From assembly GCA_958450365.1 (NCBI GenBank), contig CAUEEP010000743.1:3774001-3838000 (forward strand): a stretch of DNA of 64,000 bases, written 5' to 3'. The notes under the pieces were generated by a model. That model was not told the DNA's origin. It did not search any database and worked only from the letters and a program-made list of their open reading frames with translations. The translations under genes were made by a program, and so were the position numbers. Shown piece after piece: positions 46,965 through 60,600 of the stretch. The DNA is from Mesorhabditis belari. Its lineage: Eukaryota > Nematoda > Chromadorea > Rhabditida > Rhabditidae. How positions within the stretch are numbered: the first letter of the stretch is position 1; each line of letters starts with the position of its first letter.

Positions 46965-47115
46965 GAATTCCAATCCGAATCTAATTCCATCTTTGTTTTC
47001 TTCGCAAATTGCTCTGAAACTTTTTCTACAAAGAAATCGACAGCTTGTAGACAAAATTTCAGAGGAATCGCTCGAGAAAACGAAGATGGAATTAGATTCG
47101 GATTGGAATTTGAAA
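46965..47115. mobile_element. 150-bp fold-back hairpin
   Basis: The left arm AATTCCAATCCGAATCTAAT then TCCATCTTTGTTTTC is complementary to the right arm ending AGATGGAATTAGATTCGGAT then TGGAATT. The interior is also largely complementary (CTGAAACTTTTTCTACAAAG / GTAGACAAAATTTCAG). Both strands therefore read FQSESNSIFVF. It lies about 50 nt upstream of the first confirmed lin-48 exon. Confidence 0.85.
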
Positions 47116-47166
47116 AAAAAATGAAATCTCATCTAGTTCTCATTTACTTTACAATGAAACTTTTAG

Positions 47167-49068
<1,902 letters not shown>

Positions 49069-49094
49069 TTTATGACACTTCCATAAAAAGCTCT

Positions 49095-49680
49095 CGAGTA
49101 TTGGAACCGGATTGGATCAAAATAGGAACCGTATTGGAACCGTATTGGAACCGTATTGAAACCATATTAGATCAAAATAGGAACCGGATTGGAACCGTAT
49201 TGGAACCATATTAGATCAAAATAGGAACCGTATTGGATCAAAATAGGAACCGTATTGGATCAAAATAGGAACCGTATTGGAACCGTATTGGATCAAAATA
49301 GGAACCGTATTGGAACCGTATTGGAACCGTATTAGATCAAAATAGGAACCGTATTGGAACCATATTAGATCAAAATAGGAACCGTATTGGAACCATATTA
49401 GATCAAAATAGGAACCTATTGGAACCATATTAGATCAAAATAGGAACCGTATTGGAACCATATTAGATCAAAAGGCGTATTGGAACCATATTAGATCAGA
49501 CCATGGCAATAGGCCGTATTGGAACCATATTAGATCAAAATAGGAACCGTATTGGAACCATATTAGATCAAAATAGGAACCGTATTGGAACCATAGTAGA
49601 TCAAAATAGGAACCGTATTGGAACCATAGTAGATCAAAATAGGAACCGTATTGGAACCGTATTGGATCAAAATAGGAAGT
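49095..49680. repeat. GGAACCGTATTGGATCAAAATA satellite
   Basis: A mixture of 11-bp units (GGAACCGTATT) and 22-bp units (plus GGATCAAAATA or AGATCAAAATA). In the right half a 33-bp higher-order unit (GGAACCGTATT, GGAACCATATT, AGATCAAAATA) dominates. It begins just after the last lin-48 exon. Confidence 0.95.
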
Positions 49681-49845
49681 CATGATTTTACCACCAATTT
49701 GTGGACTACTTTTCCCCGTATGACATTGTCATAACTTTATGATACTTCTCTATGTAAATCCTTAAATCCTTGTAAAGGGGCCACTGTAAAGAGGTGTCGG
49801 AAATGTAGTTTTAAAGCACAACAACAAAGCAAGATCATCTGGAAA

Positions 49846-50193
49846 TTAATTTGATTTCTAGAATCTGCACCCTTGATTACCCCCCACGGGGCACCAGGGG
49901 ACGAACACGAAATAACAACACAAAACACACACAAACAGGCAACAACAACCCACGCAGACAGACGGCCCCCAACCAAGCCAATGGGGAACAAATAGCTTTT
50001 TGGTGGGAAGGGAAGATGACGATGAAGGAGTGGCTTGTCACTTAAAGAACTGGGGCCACAACCACCAGACCCCCCCAGAAAACCCAACCCGAAGGGAAGG
50101 CCGAAGGGGGTGACCATGTCGCATGTGGGGTTCGAACCCTCGACCTTCCGATTAAGATAAAAGACACTTAACCAGTCAGCCACACGTGCTTCC
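49846..50193 (-). mobile_element. Putative tRNA-derived SINE
   Basis: Read on the minus strand it begins GAAGCACGTGTGGCTGACTG GTTAAGTG (A-box-like) and has GAGGGTTCGAACCCC (B box) about 50 nt on. A non-tRNA body with GGGTTGGGTTTTCTGGGG follows. A related head lies at 58529-58597, so the unit is dispersed. The 152-codon minus-strand frame over it is a by-product. Confidence 0.55.
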
Positions 50194-50540
50194 ATATATT
50201 AAAAAAACACCAGAAAATTTGACAAAAAAAAGAATCGAAAATTCCATAAGGGGTATCACGTCAAAAAAAGGTCAAAAAAAATTTTTACCTTAAAACTTTT
50301 AAGAATCGATTAAAGTTTTTTTTCTTTTTAAAACAAACGTTATTTTTTACTTTTACAAAACGATCAAATTATTGTTTTTTTTATGCAAATCAAGCTAAAA
50401 GCTAGGGTGATAAAATGGTGGTGAAATGTTGTCTTAAAAGTTATTGCAAATTTGAGCTATAATAGTCTAAAGTGATTTAAGAGATGTCATAAGATAAGAA
50501 AAAAATTATGATCCCTCAACTTATGAAATTTTCATAAATC

Positions 50541-50700
50541 ATTGCTGATAAAGCTATCATTGCTGCTAAAGCTATCATTGCTGACAAAGCTATCATTGCT
50601 GATAAAGCTATCATTGCTCTTAAAGCTATCATTGCTCTTAAAGCTATCATTGCTAATAAAGCTATCATTGCTGACAAAGCTATCATTGCTGATAAAGCCT
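50541..50700. repeat. 18-bp minisatellite (GCTATCATTGCTGATAAA)
   Basis: Nine copies with the last six bases varying (GATAAA, GACAAA, CTTAAA, AATAAA). All three frames on both strands are open because the unit is a multiple of three. Confidence 0.93.
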
Positions 50701-50917
50701 GTAGAGTTTTCTTTATCAAAGTCACATTTCACACAAAATACACGTGATTTTAGCTAAAGTAAATTGAAAAAAAAAGATTCCCAAAAGCTAAACGCAAAAA
50801 GCCAATAAGTTAGGCTTAGAGGCAAGCTAGTGCTTAAGTACTTAAGCTAGTGCTTTGTAAAGCCAAAAGCAACTTCTGGAATGTTTAGCCACAATCTCGA
50901 AAAGTTTCCATACAAAC

Positions 50918-51067
50918 CTCGTCATCAATGTCGACATCGCTTGGCTTGAGCTCATTCCTTTCACTCACTCCCATCAAATCCGCGTCGCCAGTTTGTTCCG
51001 AGATGGAAACCCCACTCAATGTTGATGATTGATTGATTGATTTTCGTGTTGAAATCGAAAAAGGCAA
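50918..51067 (-). CDS. Possible first exon of an unidentified gene
   Basis: A minus-strand ATG at 51067 opens 50 codons (MPFSISTRKSINQSSTLSGV.. SERNELKPSDVDIDDE) ending at GAG|GTTTGT, a usable donor. The acidic and Ser-rich composition differs from the surrounding AT-rich noise. No following exon was found before the minisatellite at 50700, and no family was recognised. It lies about 600 nt downstream of the ankyrin-gene stop on the same strand. Confidence 0.3.
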
Positions 51068-51678
51068 AACTCTAGTGGCAATTTTCTATTTTTTGGCAAT
51101 GCTTTCTGGCACTAACTTGGATTTTCTCAATTTTCTCATTTCCATGACAATTTGATAAGTTTCCATGTCAAATTTTGTGAGAATTTGCCCAATTCGTGCA
51201 TGATAGCTGCTTTATTTTGTTCTTTATCACTTATCCATTGGAATTGGCACTAACTATTTTACATTTCTCTCATCCATTCACTTATCAGATTCTTGCCGAA
51301 AATCTTATGTATTTCACTTCTTATATTCTTTTGTTCTTATATATTCTTTTTTTCAGTTAGCTTAGCTTAGTTTACAGCTTCAGCATCAAATGACTTTTAA
51401 AAAAAAAAAACATGACTTTCAGAAAAATTACACGGTTTTTTTTTCATTTATTGCCCAATTTTCCCATTTCCATGACAATTTGATAAGTTTCCATGTCAAA
51501 TTTTGTGAGAATTTGCCCAATTCGTGCACAATGGCTGCTTTATTTTGTTTATTTTGTTCATTTATTCATTTGAATCTCTTATCGATAAAGCTTTAAGATT
51601 TATTCAGATCATTGCATTGCATTGCAAAAATACCCAGAATTCTAAGGTAAATCAAAAATGGACAAGAATTTCAGAGTT

Positions 51679-54600
51679 TTACACATTTCGCTTGGGCATC
51701 TCGTTTGTGTACTTGAGAAGCCAATCCGAGATGAAACCGATCGGATCGGCCGGTCGTCGCAATAGAACCTGAGATCATACAATTATCTAGACAAAGATCA
51801 AGGGTAAAGTACGATAAATCTCAATTTTCTATCTTTACTTTGCACTATAGTACACAATTTGTGGGGTAACTTTGAAGTGGAGGATATTGTTCAGCTTCAG
51901 TTGAGCCAAATTTCATAAAACCAAGATTTCATAACAGCTCAAAGAATCCCTTTAAGCGATTTATTGAAAAAGAATAAGATCTAACTATCTTGATAGTCCC
52001 AGGCACGAGCGGGAGTCAAACCCGAACAAATCCGCGACTGATTATCCCCGAAAGCTAGAGCACTACACCATACGACAGCTGGCCGCCGGAAAGAAAAGAG
52101 CTGTTTTAAAGTTGTAAAGGCATTAGCAAGGTATTTTAAATTACCCTGAATCTGCACTAAAAACTTTTCATTCTAACATACGACTCTATCAAATTGCTAT
52201 GCAAGTTTTACCCTTCATTTATCTCACCTCAGCAAGAGCTTTTGTCAAAACGGGTGCCACCGTTCTCGCCAAATAAATCCCGTTCTCACTAGTGGGTAGA
52301 TCGACCTAAAAGTCTCATTTTTTTTAAAAAAACGACCCATACCCTAGTATGAACCATTCTCTCAAAGCGATGTCGATCAAACTCATCCTCGTCTTCGTAT
52401 ACTCTCGCCGAGTCGACGTGTTCGCTGAAATTTCTTTTTTTTTCGCAAAATACTACATTTTACGTGTCAATGCTAGCCGAATCAGGTGATGCCGGACTGT
52501 CAATAAGTGGGCCGTCTTCTAAAAGCTCTTCGTTCAACAGCTCGAAGTCATCCTCTCTATCCTGTAAGTTTGAAAAGTTGTCGATTGTTTTGTTGATAGT
52601 TAAAATAGATAAAATTGGGAAGAAAAAGTAGAAATGAAAAATAAAAAGAACACAGAAAGCCACCTTATAACGCACCTTGATCATCTTCAAATCGATCACA
52701 GCATTCCGGCGATAATAGTCGGGCGTTCGGCCTTCCTGTAAAAAGATATTAGCTAAAAAGAGATTAGCTAAAAAATATTAAGCTAAGAGTCAGTTGATTT
52801 TATAAATTTCAATCCTTTTAACAATTTACATTATCCACAGCCATCGGATCAGCTCCAGCTTTGCCCAGAATTTTCAAATAATGTCCGCCATCACGAGCCG
52901 CTGCCGCATAATGCATTGCTGTGCGTTTATTCTAAAAAGATTTACATAGATGAGGAAAGATCTTTTAAAAGTTGTAATGTAAACTCACATAATCTGGAGC
53001 GTTTAGCACGGATGGGAAATGTCCGGCAATGAAACGTACAATGTCTGTGTGCTCGTGTACAACCGCCGCGTGCAACGGCGTGCAACCAAACCTAGAAAAT
53101 GTTACTATAGATTTGTACTATAATAATAATAATAATATTTTGTAATACTTTAGATCTAATGCTTAGTTTTTAGAAGATTTAGAGAGGTGATTTAGAAGAA
53201 ACAAACCGATCTCTAGCAATCGCGAGCTTCTTTGTCGTCATCAACTCTTTGACGAGCTCGAGATCGCCCTCGCGAATCGCTCGATGGATTCCATCGATAT
53301 TTTCCTAGAATTGTTAAATGAAAATGAAACTAAATATCTTTTATCTGACAAACCAAATAATCCGGGAGTTGATTAAGGAAAAGACTCGTGTCTGAATTCG
53401 CACTCGAGCGATTCTGGAGGAGATCCCCGCAACCACTCAACACCAATTGCTCAAGCTTTGCAATTTGACCGTCTCTAAAATTTTAAGACAATTCCTCGGT
53501 TTGTAGAAGTCTAGTTAGATAATTTTTTGAAATTCCAAATAATTTGATTGAGTTTTAGCGTACCTAAGCCATTGCTGAATGGAAGATTCCAAGTATGAAG
53601 GTGCCACTCGATTGTGGAGGACCTGAATATTGTTTTTACTTAAAAAAAAACGAAAAATCTTATCTTATTAGATATTTTTTATGTTCTACTATTGATCTAT
53701 TCTCAATCTATCTACATATTATTTACTTGTTTTAAAGCAGCTTTTGTGTCAAGACGCATCGCGGCGAGGTCGATTTCACCCGGATGCTTTAGGTAATATT
53801 TGGCTGGTCGACCGTGCTAAAATGTTTTTTTAAGAATTAAAAAGATCAATTGATTATTACGATAAATATTACAAAATAATCTACAATCTTATCTTATAAT
53901 GCTTTTTTTTAAATAAACTCACACAATCGTAGACATTTGGATCAGCTCCACTTCTGCGCATCACTTTGTAGAGATAGCCACCATCTTTTAGCGCGGCCGC
54001 ATAATGCAATGGAGTTCGCTTTTTCTAAAATTTAAGTTAAACTTGAATATATTTTAGATCTAGAAATTAAAATGTTAGATTTTGCATGAAAAATTTACCT
54101 GATCCATTGCATTAACACTTTGTGGATAGTTTCTGATAAGGTATTTGGCGATATCGGTTTTCTCGAAAACGATCGACTAAAATATTTACTTAAACATTCT
54201 ATAAAAGAAGAAAACCTTATGCAATGGTGACAATCCTCGACTATCTCTACAAAGCGCCAATTTCTTTCGATCAGTCAACAATTTCACCGCTCGCAGATTT
54301 CCCGTTTCAACTGCTTTGTGAATGGCGGCGATTTTTGCCTAGAATTGGGGGTAGGCTAGTTTCCGCAATTTTTTTTTTGCGCAACAGGATCGTTTGTGCA
54401 ACTCGCCATAACTTTCTTCTAAGTGAGTCAATCTTTATGATTTTGGTTTCATTTTGTTGCACTTATTGAGATCTATAAAGTGAAACCAAAATCATAAAGA
54501 TTGACCCACCTAGAAAAAAGTTATGGTGAGTTGAGCAAACGATCCAGTTGCGCAAAAAAAAGCTGCGGAAACTAGCCTACCCCTAGAATTGAATTAGATA

Positions 54601-57600
54601 AGCTTTTCTCAAAAATTACTTGATATTGTGGCAGAACTTCTAGAAAACCAATACTGTCAGAATCTTCGACTTCATGATTTCTAAAGTTTGATTAGAAAAT
54701 TAGAAAAAATTAGAAATCAAATACAAACCTTCCAAGTAAAAGATCAGCGTATCCGGTGAGGACAAGTTCTTCGAGTTTCCCGACATTTCCCGTATGAATC
54801 CAATCGTAGATATCTTCTTCCAAATCTAGATTTATTTCTTTATTCCACGCAATAAGCTTTAGAAAGTCCGTTTTAACCTTGTAGAAGCGGGCGGCTGAGC
54901 TGTCCAGAGATGAGTTGACTCATCACCGCGTTATCTTTCAGCGTTCGCACGTTCAACCGTTGCCCGTGCGTTCGATAGTAGAATGGGGTGTGCCCGTGCT
55001 AAAAGCCACAACTACAGTAAAATCATAAGCAAATGTTTTATTAGTTTAAGGACAAAAATTTCCAAATAAAACCTTATCCTCGATGAAGGCGTCGCCTCCA
55101 CTTTTCTGCAAGACTTTGATCATGTGCTCTCCGTTTGGATCCGCTGCGGCATAGTGGAGAGCTGTTCGACCGGCCTAAATTTTACATATACAAGGTTTTA
55201 TTTCAAACTAAAGTACGATAAAAGTTATGTAGTCATAAAGTTTTTACAAGCTATATACGAATCGATTTGGGTAATTTGAGTAAAAAGTAAAAAGTACATC
55301 AGTAAAAAGTACATCGGTAAAAAGTACATCAGTAAAAAGTACATCAGTAAAAAGTACATCAATAAAAAGTACATCAATAAAAAGTACTTATTTTTGAAGA
55401 AAAGAATTTCAAAGTTCAAAAAAAAAAGCTTAAAACCAGGATTAAAAATTCAAAAAAAACAATAGTTAAAAAAAGTGCAATGACGTGATATAAAAATGAG
55501 CAAAAGAGATAGGATTTGGGGATGAAATAGAAAAGAGAAAAGAAAAGGCGAAAGCATCCTCACAATTAACCCTTCAATTCTTTCCCAGCCACCACCAGAC
55601 CTCTCAAAAAAAAGGATTTCACTTCAAATTCAAAATTTCTTGACGGGTTTTCCGATTTTGTCATATCTATGGATTAAAATCCATCAAAAGCCGTTAATTT
55701 CTGAGGCGAAATCTGAGATTATCCGCTCACATGGAGATGCTTTAATTTTTAAGCTGAAATATCGTTTAAACATAAATATCGCTTGAAAAACAAAAAATTT
55801 CAATAATGAAGTATATATTGATGGGAAAATGACGGGCTAAATGAGAAAATTAGTAATAGAACGAGGAATTATCGGTGAACAATAGAGAGAAAGACAATTG
55901 ATAAAAGGATCGAAGAAGAAAAGGAGAATAGGGATGAAAAGATTCATTTTTGAAATACTTACATGATCGGCGGCATTGACTGCATTCGGATATTTGGCTA
56001 AAAGAAAGCGAACGGTGTTCGTTTGACCGTGAAGGAGCGCTTTGTGTAGAGGAGTCATCCCTGAAAATGGGTTTAGATGGACCGAGTAAATCATAACGCC
56101 CTCCCCTGGCAACCAGAAACGTGTCGGCGTAGCTCAGTGGTAGAGCGTTTGCCTGGTAAACGAGGGTGGGAGCGAGAGGTCGCGGGTTCGAATCCCGGCG
56201 GCGACTCTCGTTTTGTTCAACAACTCTGACAATTGGAAAATGAACTTGTAACCGATTATTTGGTTTAGATTACATATTACAAAAGAAAATTATAGCCTAA
56301 AATTCTTTTAACATTACTCGTTACCGTATGAGTCCCGAGCCGTTGCCAGTTGCGGTCGATCGATCAACGATTTCACTCTCCGCACATCACCATCTTCGAC
56401 CGCTTTGTGAATCGCTTCAATCTTTGACTAAAGAAAAGAAATCTTGAAATGAAAAGATGCATCACTTGATATTGAGGAAGTGATCGCAGGAATTCTCGAG
56501 ATTGTGCATTAAGCGATTGTCGATCAGCAAGCAGATGAGCTCGCCCATCAAGCACCAATTGCTCGAGCCGCCCCACTTCTCCCGAATTTACCCAAACGTC
56601 GATCTCCTCTTCTCTTGGAGCATCTAAATTGGGCTTTAAGAAGGTTATCAGATATTTGATACGCCCGCCTCTTTTCCCATTAGCAATCTAACTTTAAGCG
56701 CAAATTTCTTGGTGTTGGGCTGTGCAATTTAAATAGTTTTTGTACCAATCGACAGAGAAAGACTTGGCGCATCTAATGATACCAAGAATATTTAAATTCC
56801 ACAGCCCAACACCAAGAAATTTGAGCTTAAAGTTAGCTTGCTAATGGGAGAATGTCCCAGAATCTTTTAAAAATATTGTGCTCAATTAGATCCACTTCTT
56901 TGAAAACTATTTTGCAACAAGCAAACCGTGTTCTTCTTCGAAAAACTGTGTCCGAGCGTCTCTCACAGGCATTAAATAAAAACCTTCAAACAAGGGAGCT
57001 TGGGTTAATTGCATTTTCAAGAATTTGCTAACAAATTTTTATGAAAAAGTCGATGACGATGAAGGTGTGAGAAAAGAGTGGAAGAGTCGGATAACCCGTG
57101 AAGTGAAAAAGGAGGGGGAACCCGGTAATGAGGCCCGGTCACGCGATTCGAAACTCTCAAACGGGGAAAACCCTCTTCCCCATTTTCTCTAACCCCGATT
57201 TCAAAGAAATTAAAAAATGGGCAAACTACCTGTGGGATCTTGAAATTTCATGTCATTGAAAAGCATCTTTCGTTTAGTGAATCGTGAATCGAATGAAATC
57301 TTTTCACATCCATTTCTCCCCACGGAATTAAGGGATCAAATCTTGAGGATTCAAAAAAGATTTCCATAAGCTTGTTCTCATCTTTTCCATCTTTTCTATC
57401 TTTTTTTCATTTTTTAAGAAAATGAAAAAAGATTGATTGAGAGCTATCAGCACTAAGATTACACGAATCGTCATTTGACTTACAAAAAGAAAAGAATTAA
57501 AGTTAACTGAGTGCCTAAGGTTTAATAAAGTCGAGCTACAGCTATAGTCGAGCTACAGCTATAGTCGAGCTACAGCTATATATATCGAGCTACAAACCTG

Positions 57601-60600
57601 GATCACACCAATCATCCTCCGAACTGCTGTGAAAAAAGTTGAAAGGTGATGGAGCTGATAGTGGACGAGACATTCGATCCGGATTCTCACGATAGAAACT
57701 TGCCGAGTTTCCTTCCTAAAACCTTTCTTCCTAAAAATTCAGTGACTAAATCCAGAAACAGAAATACAGAATCAAATTCATTTTCTAAAAGGCACTTGCA
57801 GGTTACGGTAGTGTTTAGAATAAGTGCTTTTTCGAAAAGAAATCCCAACTAAATCGTTGATATTCGGATCAGCTCCCAGTTCGACTAAAGTGTCATAGAT
57901 TGCGTTCGGCTGCACGGCTGCATAGTGCAATGGAGTTCGGCCTTGCTGGAATACAATATTTTATTCAAATTTTCAAAACTAAATCCAATAGAATGTAGAT
58001 TATGCCCGCTACGCGGCCGCACGGATATTCTACCTAAAGGTACTGAGAGCACCTAGCACAAATCTGATTTCAGATTCGAATTCCTCGTCTCCGAAGCCCC
58101 CGAGTACAAATTTTCAGCTTTCTAGCGCACTTTGTTGTCATTTTACGTTAACGCGTAGACGGAAAGACAGACGTTTTATTTTTTTTTATAGTAGATTTAA
58201 GATATTCAGTTGATTTCTATTGTAACCCGTTTCTTATGTACATTATTTCTTGAAAGGAACTATTTTCTAAAAAAACGAATGATAAACAGAAGTTTATTAA
58301 CAAAAAAAGAAATGTAAGTTTAGTAGCAGAGAATTAATGAATGCAATGCTACGCGCAAGGTAGCAGTTCAAAAAAATGCATTTATTGAAAAACAATAATG
58401 TACATAATAAGATATAAAGGTCTAAAGACATAATTTTATGGCACCGCGGCATTTTATGGCATTACCCCTATTACCCAAATCTTGTGAAAGAAAAAACCCA
58501 CTTGGAGGGAAAGAAACATTTTTGTTTTGCCAGCGTATTGAACCCTCGACCTTCCGCTTAAGAGACAAGACTCCTAACCAGTCGGCCATCTAGCCCATAG
58601 TAATAATTTTAAAAGCTAAATAATAAAAAAAACCCAATTTACTATGTCGCGCCTTTTTGCTCACGCACTGAGAACTAAGCCACACCCCTTTTTGCTAATG
58701 GCTGCGCACAGACGGACGGACGGATAGCCCTCAATTATATATTAGTTGATTATCTCACAGCATCTGGGAGATCGATGAAAGCGGAGAAATCAGTGGCTAA
58801 GAACTCGACAATCTCATGACGTTCACGCAAAACGGCGATGTGCAAGAGGCGCATGCCTTGAAAGCAAAGGAATTTAAAAATATAATGTTTGACTAGAATT
58901 GTTTGTTTTAGAAATCAGAGAAATCAAACCTCGAGTGTCCCTAGCGCCCACGAGATTCTCATCAACGAGTTGCCGCAATCGGCGCTCGTCGTTTTTCTCA
59001 ATCGCCTCAATTGCACTATTTAGCCTCATCTAAAAGATATTCAATCAAAGTTTTAAGAAAAATTATGTAAAAAAATGATCATATTGTGGGGGTGGGACCA
59101 ATGCGACCTTTTTTTGCGCACCTGGACATTTGCGCACCTTTTTTTTGCTGGAAAAGGCCTTAGGAAAGGTCGTAGAGCTTCAAAAATATTTCCATATAAG
59201 GGAATCGTATGCGTAGATTCCGAATTTCGACAAATCAGACCTCGCTGACACGTCAAATTTGGGCTAAAAGGCAAAAACTACGCAACTTAACGCTTTTCCG
59301 CAGTTTTTGCCTTTTAGCCCAAATTTGACGTGTCAGCGAGATCTGATTTGTCGAAATTCGGAATCTACGCATACGATTCCCTTATACCGAAATATTTTCG
59401 AAGCTCTACGACTTTTCCTAAGGCCTTCTCCAGCAAAAAAAAGGTGCGCAAATGTCCAGGTGCGCAAAAAAAAGGTCGCATTTGTCCCACCCCCACAATA
59501 TGATCATATTGTTGCCCTTTTCAAGTTTTGTAAAATGATTTTACGTAAAATTTTACTTGTAAATTTCGAAAATCGTTCACAAAGCGCACCAGCTTTTCGT
59601 TGGCTACATTTTTCTTCACTGTTCGCCAAATTTGCTCAGCTTTTCCCTGATTTTAAATGATTTTAAATAAGCATTTCTTAAATATTTCTCATTTAAATAC
59701 CTCGATTTGTAGCTCTTCAAGTACAGTGAAATAGGAACGATCCGAGGTGTCGATACCGAGGACCCTAAAAATTTTTGAGTTAAAAGAGCTTGCTTGCTTA
59801 TAAGCTTTGAAAATATATATATATGTTGTGTTCGATTTAGATTGAACTTATCGCGGACGTCCGATTTAGATTACAGTCTATATCGGACGTCCGATTTAGA
59901 TCCAATCTAAATCTTATATAGATTGAACAATAATATAAACATGCTTAATATATGTTCTTAAGCGTTTTCTGTAGTTTTCTGCATTTTTCAAAGGTCTGTT
60001 ACTGTCTTTTTCTGAAAAGAAAACCCAACTATGAAACAATTTATTAGCGCCGGAGGCTCCGAGCGGTCATTGCAGCTAAAAGCGGACCTACAAAATATTG
60101 AATTTTTCGCCTCTATGTCTGTGCCGCCAAGACTTTTGTCCATTGTTTTTGGGACCTTTTTGTCGTTTACGCTTATTTTTGTTGTTTAAAATAAACTTTC
60201 GAGTTCAATGCTTGGTCATAGCTAAAAGTAGAATAAAAATGCTCAAAAATACTTGTGACAACTTTTTTATAGCCTCTCGGAAAGGTTCCTAAATTTTCAT
60301 TTGAAAGTTGCCACCCAGGACCCGCCAAGACTTTTGTCCATGACTGTATATTTTAAAATGTTAAAAGAAAATTTCGAATACCGTATTTACTCTATTAGTG
60401 GGGTCCTCTCTAATAGTGGGGTCGTCTGGAGGGGGGTTGAAAAAATAGTGGGGTCCTCTCTAATATTGGTAACGAAAGTGATACATCAATTGTTGATCTC
60501 TTGGATTAGTTCTTTTACTGTTTGTTAATGTTTTGTTACGGTTAAAGCTAAATAAAATATGAAGCCAAACTTGTTTTTTCAAGAATTTCGGAGAAAAATT

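Larger units (their letters stand above)
43987..47166. other. Repeat-bearing spacer upstream of lin-48/ovo
   Basis: No firm exon. Contents: a 6-bp AAGAAC-rich run (45163-45252), TGTACAATAGC repeats at 46289-46370 and 46738-46834, a homopolymer T run near 46025, and a fold-back element at 46965-47115. A frame opening at 46593 (MKHSRSRFCMDGPAVALFGT) ends near a GTGATT donor, but its phase does not fit the first confirmed lin-48 exon. The true first exon of that gene should lie in this stretch. Confidence 0.45.
49069..50540. other. Repeat-rich spacer
   Basis: After the lin-48 stop come a 590-bp satellite (49095-49680), a tRNA-headed SINE-like block (49846-50193) and AT-rich sequence with no exon I can support. 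Confidence 0.6.

Noticed and set aside
49737..50195. 152-codon minus-strand frame
   Set aside because: It spans the SINE-like block and non-coding flank, shows no family resemblance and no splice-consistent partners.
56123..56206. Functional tRNA-Thr gene
   Set aside because: The anticodon stem and one acceptor pair fail to pair and the variable region is too long, so it is listed only as tRNA-like.
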